This document shows positions 1-8,052 of a DNA stretch of 10,221 bases, in pieces. Location: NCBI GenBank assembly GCA_005893365.1, contig VBPB01000005.1, forward strand, positions 27,271-37,491. Direction: 5' to 3'. Under the pieces are notes generated by a model. That model saw nothing but the letters and a program-made list of their open reading frames with translations, was not told the origin of the DNA and did not search any database. The translations under genes and the position numbers were made by a program. How positions within the stretch are numbered: the first letter of the stretch is position 1; every line of letters starts with the position of its first letter. The stretch is from Candidatus Eiseniibacteriota bacterium. Its GTDB lineage: Bacteria; Eisenbacteria; RBG-16-71-46.

Positions 1-1536
1 GCGCCGCCGCCTGCGCCCGCGGCGCCACCAGCCCCGCCCGCGCCGCCGCCGCCTGCGCTCACGCCCTCCGCACCAGCGGTCGCGCCCGCGCCGCCGGTCG
101 CGTCCGTGCCGCCCGCGCCGGCGATGCCGCCGCCGCCCACATCCGCGCCGGTCGCTCCGGCCGCGAGCACGGTCGCAGAACCGCCGGCACCGCCCATGAT
201 GCCGGCGCCCGCCATCGAGGAGGCGCCCGTCGCGCATCCGCCGGTCGCGGAGGCTCCGATCCCGGCCGCGCCGCCGAGCCCGGCCGAGCCCGCATCCACC
301 GCCGAGACGCTGCCGCGCCGCGCGCGCGCCGTCCCGGTTCTGCCGCGGCGGCCGGCGTGGCCCACCACCCAGCAGTTGTCGCGTCGGCAGGTGCCGCCGT
401 GGCGGCGGCCATGGATCCTCGCCGCAGGCGTGCTGGCCCTGTTCGCGGGCGGTTGGTTGCTGGCCACGTTGCAGGACTCGCGGCCCTCGCGGACCAACGC
501 TACGGAGGGGCGATGGAGTGGCGCCCTCCACGCGCTCGGCCTCGGCGGCCCGAGGTTCACGGTCACCGTGAACAGCCGCCCGCCCGGCGCCTGGATCACC
601 CTGGACGGCAACTCGCCCACGGTGCGCACCCCCGCCGAGCTGTCGCTCACGCCGGGCGAGCACACCGTGGGACTCTCGTTCTCGGACCAGGGCGGCTCGA
701 GCTACACCGTGCGCGGCCTCAAGGGTGAGCACCAGACGATCGACGGGGCGCTGTGGGGGGCGCTCGAGGTGTTCTCGCCGAACCAGGTGGGCGTCGTCGC
801 CGTGTCCGTGGACGGCGAGGTGCGCGGCTTCGCGCCCCTGCGCGTCGACAGCCTGACCCCCGGCGTGCACGAGGTCCGCTTCTCGGGCCCGGGCGTCGTC
901 TCGTGGGGCCAGACCGTGGACATCCGCGTCGGCGAGACCAAGGATCTCCTGGCGCGGGCCAGGCCCTCGCCGGCCAGCGGCGTGCTGCAGGTGCAGGCGA
1001 GCCTCACCGACGAGGCGGGCAGTCAGCCGCTCAAGGGCGCTCAGGTCTGGATCGACGGCGATCCGCGCGGGGTGACGCCCCTCACCCTCGAGCTGCCGCG
1101 CGGGCCGCACAGCGTGCGGCTGATGTCCAAGGGGACGCAGGCCCCGATCCAGGTCATCGACCTGCCGGGCGGCAACCAGCGCTTCGCGGTGTTCGAGCTC
1201 GGCCTCGACGTCGACGTGCCGAAGCTGGCGGCCGACGTGCCGGCGCGCGTCTCGCTCGAGCACCCGCAGGTCATCTCGGCGACGCTCGCCGGCGTCCCGC
1301 CCAGCGAGGTGCGCGAGATGTGGCTGCACGCCCAGGCCGGGGACGGGCCGTGGCGCCGCTACTCGATGACGCTCATGCCCTCGACCGACGCGATGGTCGG
1401 GGTCACGGTCTTCCCGCGCGCCGCGTTCGACGAGCGCGGCACCGCCCGGTACTACCTGAGCGCCGGGTACGGCCAGGGCGAGGAGGCGTTCACCGAGATC
1501 CGCACCGTCCAGGCCGAGAAGCCCGCCGGCCGCTAG
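1..1536 (+). CDS. PEGA-domain single-pass membrane protein (5' end outside window)
   Basis: The reading frame is open from the first base to a TAG at 1534-1536, so the true start lies upstream; the GTG at 106 and ATG at 124 fall inside the low-complexity region and are unlikely starts. Of 511 visible residues, about 1-110 are Pro/Ala-rich. An Arg-rich stretch and a hydrophobic segment (about residues 138-157, beginning WILAAGVLALF) follow, suggesting a cytoplasmic N-terminus and an exported C-terminus. Three PEGA-like repeats come next, at about 186-245, 254-310 and 327-379, with features such as SRPPGAWITLDG, VSVDGEVRGFAPL and VWIDGDPRGVTPL. The last 110 or so residues form a further beta-rich region I do not recognise. 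PEGA domains are found in surface or envelope proteins and often follow kinase, receiver or zinc-ribbon modules, so the missing N-terminus may carry one of these. The specific function is unknown. The PEGA call is by motif and is fairly secure; the role is not. Confidence 0.85.
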   Translation, partial: APPPAPAAPPAPPAPPPPALTPSAPAVAPAPPVASVPPAPAMPPPPTSAPVAPAASTVAEPPAPPMMPAPAIEEAPVAHPPVAEAPIPAAPPSPAEPASTAETLPRRARAVPVLPRRPAWPTTQQLSRRQVPPWRRPWILAAGVLALFAGGWLLATLQDSRPSRTNATEGRWSGALHALGLGGPRFTVTVNSRPPGAWITLDGNSPTVRTPAELSLTPGEHTVGLSFSDQGGSSYTVRGLKGEHQTIDGALWGALEVFSPNQVGVVAVSVDGEVRGFAPLRVDSLTPGVHEVRFSGPGVVSWGQTVDIRVGETKDLLARARPSPASGVLQVQASLTDEAGSQPLKGAQVWIDGDPRGVTPLTLELPRGPHSVRLMSKGTQAPIQVIDLPGGNQRFAVFELGLDVDVPKLAADVPARVSLEHPQVISATLAGVPPSEVREMWLHAQAGDGPWRRYSMTLMPSTDAMVGVTVFPRAAFDERGTARYYLSAGYGQGEEAFTEIRTVQAEKPAGR

Positions 1537-1555
1537 TGTCCCGGTACGGGACACT
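1535..1555. terminator. Perfect 9-bp inverted repeat at the end of the PEGA gene; terminator-like or operator
   Basis: The arms AGTGTCCCG and CGGGACACT are exact reverse complements around a 3-base loop GTA, and the first arm begins inside the TAG stop codon. This position and strength suit an RNA hairpin ending the upstream transcript. There is no following T-run, however, so it is not a classical intrinsic terminator. The core GTGTCC-N7-GGACAC recurs in related form 42 bases downstream, which argues for a protein-binding site as an alternative. The dyad is read directly from the sequence; its role is inference. Confidence 0.45.
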
Positions 1556-1556
1556 G

Positions 1557-1574
1557 GGCGCCCACGCCGGCGCC
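1557..1574. repeat. 6-bp inverted repeat between two stronger dyads
   Basis: Two copies of the self-complementary hexamer GGCGCC lie 6 bases apart, so they can pair as a stem with a loop of CACGCC. In sequence this rich in G and C such a pair can arise by chance. It is listed because it sits exactly between the two longer perfect dyads in the comEC upstream region. Confidence 0.25.
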
Positions 1575-1577
1575 TAA

Positions 1578-1596
1578 GCGTCCACGCGGTGGACGC
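1578..1596. promoter_or_regulatory. Perfect 8-bp inverted repeat upstream of comEC, candidate operator
   Basis: The arms GCGTCCAC and GTGGACGC are exact reverse complements with a 3-base centre GCG. The site fits the same pattern, GYGTCC-N7-GGACRC, as the dyad at 1536-1554. The two centres are 42 bases apart, close to four helical turns, as expected for two dimers bound on one face of DNA. It lies about 80 bases before the comEC start, a reasonable place for regulation. No regulator is identified, and an RNA hairpin remains possible. Confidence 0.35.
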
Positions 1597-1677
1597 GCCC
1601 GGTCGGCCGGCGGCGCGGCGGTGGCAGGTCCCGAGCGGTCCTGAGTCGCGGCACGGCTCTCGCCCTGGCGCCCGCGC

Positions 1678-4077
1678 ATGGGCGGCAGGTGCGCGGTCGC
1701 GGCGGCGGTGGCGGTGTGGCTCGGTCTCGTGCTCGGCGCGCGGCTCGACGCCCACGCGGCCCTCCTCGCCCTCACGCCGCTCCTCCCGCTCGCCTGGCTC
1801 GCGCGGCGCGCGCCCGACCGGGTCGGGACCGTGGCGTTGCTGCTGGCGCTGACCTTGGCGGCGATCGCCCGCGGGGCCGCCGGGCGCGCGGCACTCGCCC
1901 ACGGGCCCAAGGCCCTCGGCGACGACCCGGGGCCGGCGTGGCTCAGGGCCTGCGTGGTGGATCATCCGCTGCGCGAGGCGGAGGACCCGATCGCGATCGC
2001 CCGGCTGGTCGCGCCCGCGCCGCCGCTGCCGGCCGGCACGCGGGTGCGGCTCCGGCTGCCGCCGGGATGCGACGCCGAGTGGGGCGACACGCTCACGGCC
2101 TTCGCGGTGCTCGAGCGGCCGCCGCGCCGCGGCAACCCCGGGGGGCTCGACGCCCGTGCCGCGGCCGCGACCGCCGGCGTGGCGGTGCAGGGTCGGGCGC
2201 TGGTGGCGAGGGTGGCGCGCAGCCGCGGGCCCGCCGCGTGGCCGCGCGCCACGGCGACGCGGTGGCGGCGGGCGATCGAGGCAGTGCTCCACGACGGGCT
2301 CGGACCCGACGCCCGCGAGTTGGTGACGCCGCTCGTGATCGGCGACCGCTCGGCGCTGCCCGCGGCACTCGGCGCCCACCTGCGCGCGGCCGGGCTCACC
2401 CACCTGCTCGCCCTCTCGGGCCTGCACGTGGTCTGGCTCGCGGGGATCGCCCGCGGGCTCGCGGCGGTGCTCGGCCTCGGGGTGCGGGGTCGCGCCGCGG
2501 CGGGCGGGGCGTGTGCGCTCTTCTACGGGGTCATCGCGGGGCCGCTGCCCTCGCTGATGCGCGCGGTGGTCACCGAGGTGGCCGGGGCGGCCGCGCGCGT
2601 CTCGGGCCGGGCGCTGGATGGGCTCCAGGCGCTGGCGCTGAGCGCGCTGGCCCTGCTGGTGTGCGAGCCGGGATGGGCGGCGGACCTGGGCTTCCAGCTC
2701 TCGTGCGCGGCCTCGCTCGGCCTGGTCGCGGTGGGGCCGCCGCTCGTCGCCGCCTCGGGACGGCTGCGACGCTTGAGCGCGCCGTTCGCCCCCACGGTGG
2801 CGGCCCAGGTGGTGGCGCTGCCGCTGCTCCTCGATCGCTTCCACGCCCTGCCGTGGCTGAGCCTGCTGACCAATCTGGCGGCGGTGCCGGTGTGCGGGCT
2901 GCTGCTGAGCGCGGCCTGGATCGGGGCGGGTCTCGAGTGCGCCCTGCCGGGCATGGGCGCACCCTGGTTCGGCGCCTGCGACGTGCTGGCCGTAGCACTG
3001 CGCGCGATCGCCGACGCCGCGGCGGCGGTGCCGGGGGCCCTGCTCGCGACCGGCTCGGAGCCGGCGCTGCCGTGGCTCGCCGCCTTGGGCGCGGCGATGC
3101 TGGCGGTCTCGCTGCCCGAACCGCGCGGGCTCGCGGCGCGGACGCGCTCGGTCGGTCGCGCCCGGTTCGCGGGCGTCGGCGTGGGCGCGCTCGCGAGCCT
3201 CCTGGCGCTGGCGCTGGCGGCGAGTGCCCGGCCGCTCGCCCCGCCCGCGGGGCACTGGTGGCTCGTGGCGCTCGACGTGGGACAGGGCGACGCGCTGGCG
3301 CTGGGGTTCGCGGACGGCTGGTGGCTCGTGGACGCGGGGCCGCGCACGCCCCGCTTCGACGCGGGCGAGGGCACGGTGCTGCCGTTCCTGCGCTGGGCGG
3401 GCGTGCGGGCACTCGACCGGCTGGCGCTCACGCACGACGATGGGGACCACACCGGCGGCGCCCGGGCCGTGCTCCATGGCACGCGCGTGAGGCGGCTCCT
3501 GGTGCCGACGCCGGTGCCGGGGGTCGCCGGTCCCGGCGCGCGCTTCGCCGGCGCCGGCGTGCCGCTCAAGCCCTGCGCGCGCGGCGACACGCTGCGCCAC
3601 GCTCCTGGGGTGGTGGTGCGCTGGCCGGCGGCGGGCGCGGCATTGTCGGCCGACAACGCCGCGGGCCTGGTGCTCGAGGTGGGGGAGGGCGCGGGGCGGG
3701 TGCTGCTCACCGCCGACGTGGACAGCACGCGCGAGGACTCGCTGGCGGTGGCACCCGGGCTCGCCGTGCTCAAGGTGGCGCACCACGGCTCGGGCTCGTC
3801 GAGCGGCGCCCGGTTCCTCGCGCGCATCCGCCCGCGGCTGGCGCTGATCTCGGTGGGCCGGCACAACGCGTTCGGGCATCCCGACCGCGGCGCGCTCGCG
3901 CGCCTCGCCGCGGTCGGGCTCGCCCCGCTGCGCACCGACCAGGAGGGGGCGCTGTGGCTCGAGCTGTCGGCGTCGGGGGTGCGGCGCATCGACTGGCGGC
4001 GCGAGCGGCCGTCGCCGGGGACGGCGGCGGCATCGTCGCCGTCGGCCGCGCTTGCCGGTCGTGGTCCCGATTGGTAG
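1678..4077 (+). CDS. comEC: ComEC/Rec2-family DNA internalization channel
   Basis: This inner-membrane protein carries transforming single-stranded DNA into the cytoplasm. At 799 residues it has the full family length. Hydrophobic segments occupy residues 5-65. An OB-fold-like DUF4131 region follows, with the typical RGNPGGLDA motif. The Competence domain carries GDRSALP and LLALSGLHV (about 243-251), FYGVIAGPLPSLMRA and DLGFQLSCAASLGL. A second hydrophobic block leads into a C-terminal metallo-beta-lactamase domain: LDVGQGDAL from 532, an intact HxDxDH site at H586-H591 (HDDGDH), AHHGS near 702, and RHNAFGHPD with GHP at 733-735. These metal ligands fit the nuclease-like role proposed for this domain in related proteins. 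The upstream frame is stopped by a TGA about 35 bases before the ATG, and no better start is seen. The last 25 or so residues are low-complexity. purN begins 8 bases downstream, which suggests co-transcription. The family assignment is secure; actual competence of the organism is not shown. Confidence 0.96.
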   Translation: MGGRCAVAAAVAVWLGLVLGARLDAHAALLALTPLLPLAWLARRAPDRVGTVALLLALTLAAIARGAAGRAALAHGPKALGDDPGPAWLRACVVDHPLREAEDPIAIARLVAPAPPLPAGTRVRLRLPPGCDAEWGDTLTAFAVLERPPRRGNPGGLDARAAAATAGVAVQGRALVARVARSRGPAAWPRATATRWRRAIEAVLHDGLGPDARELVTPLVIGDRSALPAALGAHLRAAGLTHLLALSGLHVVWLAGIARGLAAVLGLGVRGRAAAGGACALFYGVIAGPLPSLMRAVVTEVAGAAARVSGRALDGLQALALSALALLVCEPGWAADLGFQLSCAASLGLVAVGPPLVAASGRLRRLSAPFAPTVAAQVVALPLLLDRFHALPWLSLLTNLAAVPVCGLLLSAAWIGAGLECALPGMGAPWFGACDVLAVALRAIADAAAAVPGALLATGSEPALPWLAALGAAMLAVSLPEPRGLAARTRSVGRARFAGVGVGALASLLALALAASARPLAPPAGHWWLVALDVGQGDALALGFADGWWLVDAGPRTPRFDAGEGTVLPFLRWAGVRALDRLALTHDDGDHTGGARAVLHGTRVRRLLVPTPVPGVAGPGARFAGAGVPLKPCARGDTLRHAPGVVVRWPAAGAALSADNAAGLVLEVGEGAGRVLLTADVDSTREDSLAVAPGLAVLKVAHHGSGSSSGARFLARIRPRLALISVGRHNAFGHPDRGALARLAAVGLAPLRTDQEGALWLELSASGVRRIDWRRERPSPGTAAASSPSAALAGRGPDW

Positions 4078-4085
4078 ATTGCGGC

Positions 4086-4745
4086 GTGGTGCAGACACTC
4101 GCGGTCCTCGCGTCAGGACAGGGGACGAACTTCGAGGCGCTGGTGCTCGCCGAGCGCCGCGGCGAGCTGGGGGGGCGCATCGTCGCCCTGCTGAGCGACG
4201 ACCCGCAGGCCCCGGTCCTCGAGCGCGCGCGCCGTCTCGGCGTCGAGACCGTGCTCCCGCCGGCCGGCCGCTTCCGCACCCGGCTCGAGGACGAGCGTCC
4301 CTGGCGTGACGCGCTCGCGGCGCGCGGCGTCGAGGTGGTCCTGCTCGCCGGGTTCATGCGGCGCCTGCACGCCACGCTCCTCGACGCCTTCCCGGATCGG
4401 ATCCTCAACCTCCATCCGTCGCTCCTGCCGGCGTTCCCGGGGCTGGACCCGATCGGCCAGGCGTGGGCGCACGGCGTGCGCGTGACCGGATGCACCGTCC
4501 ATCTGGTGGACGACGCGCTCGACGCGGGGCCGATCCTGGGCCAGTCGGTGGTCGAGGTGCGCGAGGACGACACGCTCGCGGCGCTGACCGGGCGCATCCA
4601 TGCCGCCGAGCACCGCCTCTACCCCGCGGTGGTGGCCCGTTACCTGGCCGGACACTGGCGCCGCGACGGCCGCCGCCTGGTCCCGGTCGCGGCCCCGGTG
4701 CCGCCCGCGGCCGGCGTGGCGGGACGCGAGCGGAGTCGCGCGTGA
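4086..4745 (+). CDS. purN: Phosphoribosylglycinamide formyltransferase (GART), PurN type
   Basis: PurN transfers a formyl group from 10-formyltetrahydrofolate to GAR, giving FGAR, the third step of IMP synthesis, in the cytoplasm. The 219-residue product matches the usual size. The N-terminal phosphate-binding motif SGQGTN is at residues 10-15. The catalytic triad of the E. coli enzyme (N106, H108, D144) aligns with N108 and H110 in NLHPSLLP and D146 in LDAGPI. GCTVHLVDD is also typical. GTG codons at 4086 and 4089 are the plausible starts, because the conserved first strand (TLAVLASG) begins at the fourth codon; TTG at 4071 is a weaker option. Where many homologues read PGLHAxRQA, this protein reads PGLDPIGQA, a modest change near the substrate loop. 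The gene lies 8 bases after comEC, and its TGA overlaps the GTG of the HAD gene by 4 bases, suggesting translational coupling. Confidence 0.96.
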   Translation: MVQTLAVLASGQGTNFEALVLAERRGELGGRIVALLSDDPQAPVLERARRLGVETVLPPAGRFRTRLEDERPWRDALAARGVEVVLLAGFMRRLHATLLDAFPDRILNLHPSLLPAFPGLDPIGQAWAHGVRVTGCTVHLVDDALDAGPILGQSVVEVREDDTLAALTGRIHAAEHRLYPAVVARYLAGHWRRDGRRLVPVAAPVPPAAGVAGRERSRA

Positions 4746-5515
4746 CCGCGCGGCCCGCGCTGGACGCGGTGGTGTTCGACGCCGGCGGCACGCTGATCCG
4801 GCTCGACTTCGAGTGGATGGCCGAGGACCTGATCGCCCACCGGGTGGCGGTCACGGCCGAGACGCTGCGGCGCGCCGAGGTGAGTGGGCGGCGCGCCTAC
4901 GACGCGAGCGCGCGGCGGGCGGGCGGCCCGGATGGGGCGGTGACGACCGTGCGCGGCGACGTGCGCGAGTACTTCCGCGGCACGCTCGCGGCCGCGGCGG
5001 TCCCGGCCGAGGCGGTGGCCCCGGCGATCGAGCGGTTGCTCGAGCGCGAGCGGACGCGCGGCCTCTGGTGCCGGCCGATGGAGGGGGCGCGCGGCGCCCT
5101 CGACGCCGTGCGCGCGGCCGGGCTGCGCGCGGCGGTGGTCTCCAACTCCGACGGCCGCGCCGAGCACCACCTGGCCCAGGCCGACATGATGCGCGGCCTC
5201 GAGTTCGTGGTGGACTCGCACCTGGTGGGTATCGAGAAGCCCGATCCGGGCATCTTCGCGGTGGCGTTGAAGCGGCTGGGCACCGCCCCCGCGCGCACGC
5301 TGTTCGTGGGCGACATCCGCTCGGTGGACGAGCGGGGTGCCCAGGCGGCCGGCATGCGCTTCGTGCTGCTCGACCCGGCCGGCGACTACGCCGCCGCGGG
5401 GACCGCGGCCATCCCCGGGATGGAGGCGCTGGCGGCCTGGGTGAGCGCCACCTTCGCGGTGCCGGGGCCGGGTGCTGTCGCGTCCGACGCGGCGCGCGGC
5501 ACGGGGCCCGCATGA
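4742..5515 (+). CDS. HAD-superfamily hydrolase embedded in the purine operon
   Basis: The 257-residue protein has the HAD fold motifs in order: motif I FDAGGTL with nucleophile D13, motif II VVSNS with S134, motif III Lys in GIEKPDP (K166), and motif IV GDIRSVDERGA with D191 and D196. The segment between motifs I and II is long and helical, consistent with a C1 (subfamily I) cap. Motif I is DAGGT rather than DxDGT: the second Asp, usually the general acid/base of HAD phosphatases, is Gly at position 15. A DAGGT-like motif occurs in other HAD subgroups, so this need not mean inactivity, but it weakens any direct phosphatase prediction. The start GTG at 4742 overlaps the purN stop, and the TGA overlaps the purC ATG, so the gene is probably translated with its purine neighbours. 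Substrate unknown; a nucleotide or pathway by-product is a guess from context. The last 30 or so residues are Ala/Gly-rich. Confidence 0.88.
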   Translation: MTARPALDAVVFDAGGTLIRLDFEWMAEDLIAHRVAVTAETLRRAEVSGRRAYDASARRAGGPDGAVTTVRGDVREYFRGTLAAAAVPAEAVAPAIERLLERERTRGLWCRPMEGARGALDAVRAAGLRAAVVSNSDGRAEHHLAQADMMRGLEFVVDSHLVGIEKPDPGIFAVALKRLGTAPARTLFVGDIRSVDERGAQAAGMRFVLLDPAGDYAAAGTAAIPGMEALAAWVSATFAVPGPGAVASDAARGTGPA

Positions 5516-6408
5516 TCGGCTCGGCGGCCGCGGTCGCGCGCGTCGAGCTGCCCGGCCTCACACCCTGGCGCCAGGGGAAGGTGCGCGACCTGTTCGCGGC
5601 GGGGCCGGAGCACCTGGTCATCGTCGCCAGCGACCGGCTCTCGGCCTACGACCACATCCTGCCCACGCCCATCCCCGGCAAGGGCCGCGTGCTCACCGGG
5701 CTCTCGGTCTTCTGGTTCGAGACCCTGCGCAGCGCCGCCCCGCATCACTTCGTCTCGGACGACCCCTCGCGTTATCCCGCGCCCTTCGACCATCACGCGG
5801 AGCGGCTCGCCGGGCGCAGCATGCTGGTGCGGCGCGCCGAGCGCATCGACATCGAGTGCGTCGTGCGCGGGCACCTGACCGGCTCGGGCTGGCGCGAGTA
5901 CCGGGCGACCGGGGCGGTGTGCGGCGTGCGCCTGGCGGCGGGGCTTGACGACGGGGCGCCGCTCGATCCGCCCATCTTCACGCCGGCCACCAAGGCGGAC
6001 CAGGGCCACGACGAGAACGTGTCCTTCGCCGCGGTGGTCGCGCGCGCCGGAAGGGAGACCGCCGAGGCGTTGCGCGCCCGCAGCCTGGCGCTGTTCGCCG
6101 AGGCGCGCGACTGGGCGTGGGCCCGCGGGCTGGTGCTCGCCGACACCAAGTTCGAGTTCGGACGCGTGGACGGCACCCTGACGCTGATCGACGAGATCCT
6201 CTCGCCCGACTCCTCGCGCTACTGGGACCGCGCCGAGTACGAAGCGGGGCGGCGCGACGCCTTCGACAAACAGATCGTGCGCGACTGGCTCGACCGTTCC
6301 GGCTGGGACCACGAGGCGCCGGCGCCGGCGCTGCCCGACGAGGTCGCGGCGCGCACGGCGGCGCGCTACGCCGAGGCGCTGCGGCGCCTGACCGGGTCGC
6401 CCGCGTGA
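5512..6408 (+). CDS. purC: Phosphoribosylaminoimidazole-succinocarboxamide (SAICAR) synthase, long form
   Basis: PurC joins aspartate to CAIR using ATP to form SAICAR, the eighth step of IMP synthesis. The 298-residue product resembles the long form typified by yeast Ade1 (about 300 residues) rather than the roughly 237-residue E. coli enzyme. Visible motifs are GKVRDLF at 22-28 (nucleotide binding), SDRLSAYD at 40-47, IPGKGRVLT, VRGHLTGSGW, TKADQGHDEN, DTKFEFG with K213, DEILSPDSSR from D227, and DAFDKQ with RDWL near the C-terminus. All parts of the family signature appear intact. The ATG at 5512 overlaps the HAD gene TGA in an ATGA junction, a clear basis for this start. The gap to purH is 94 bases from this stop to the chosen purH ATG, or 67 to an alternative GTG. 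Confidence 0.97.
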   Translation: MIGSAAAVARVELPGLTPWRQGKVRDLFAAGPEHLVIVASDRLSAYDHILPTPIPGKGRVLTGLSVFWFETLRSAAPHHFVSDDPSRYPAPFDHHAERLAGRSMLVRRAERIDIECVVRGHLTGSGWREYRATGAVCGVRLAAGLDDGAPLDPPIFTPATKADQGHDENVSFAAVVARAGRETAEALRARSLALFAEARDWAWARGLVLADTKFEFGRVDGTLTLIDEILSPDSSRYWDRAEYEAGRRDAFDKQIVRDWLDRSGWDHEAPAPALPDEVAARTAARYAEALRRLTGSPA

Positions 6409-6410
6409 GG

Positions 6411-6423
6411 GCCGGGTCCCGGC
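6411..6423. repeat. Short dyad in the purC-purH gap
   Basis: The bases GCCGGG and CCCGGC are exact reverse complements around a single T, three bases after the purC stop. The rest of the gap is almost entirely G and C, with no recognisable promoter, Shine-Dalgarno sequence or riboswitch. Such a dyad is easily produced by base composition, and a one-base loop cannot form as written, so the RNA stem would be shorter. It could contribute to a weak hairpin between the two genes. Confidence 0.2.
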
Positions 6424-6502
6424 GCCGGCCGGCGGGCGGGGGCGAGGTGCGGCGCGGCGCGGGGCCGCGGCGGGCGTGGCCGAGGCACGCCGGGTGCCGT
6501 CC

Positions 6503-8041
<1,539 letters not shown>

Positions 8042-8052
8042 TGACCCTCGGA

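Noticed and set aside
1..130. GCC/GCG/CCG-rich tandem sequence as a DNA repeat element
   Set aside because: It is the codon-level consequence of the Pro/Ala-rich arm of the PEGA protein, with an irregular unit and an intact reading frame.
1622..1637. Possible sigma-54 promoter (TGGCA with GG-N10-GC) before comEC
   Set aside because: The -12 half reads GAGC rather than TTGC, and GG-N10-GC pairs are common by chance in this composition. It is kept only as a remark with the dyad finding.
2523..3989. Long antisense open frame opposite comEC
   Set aside because: It lies opposite a gene with complete family motifs. Its translation is Ser/Arg/Pro/Ala-rich without recognisable domains, as expected for shadow frames in very GC-rich DNA.
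1689..4085. Upstream extension of the purN frame through comEC
   Set aside because: The frame happens to stay open, but the extension is Arg/Ala/Gly-rich noise. PurN homology begins only at about 4086, where the conserved first strand starts.
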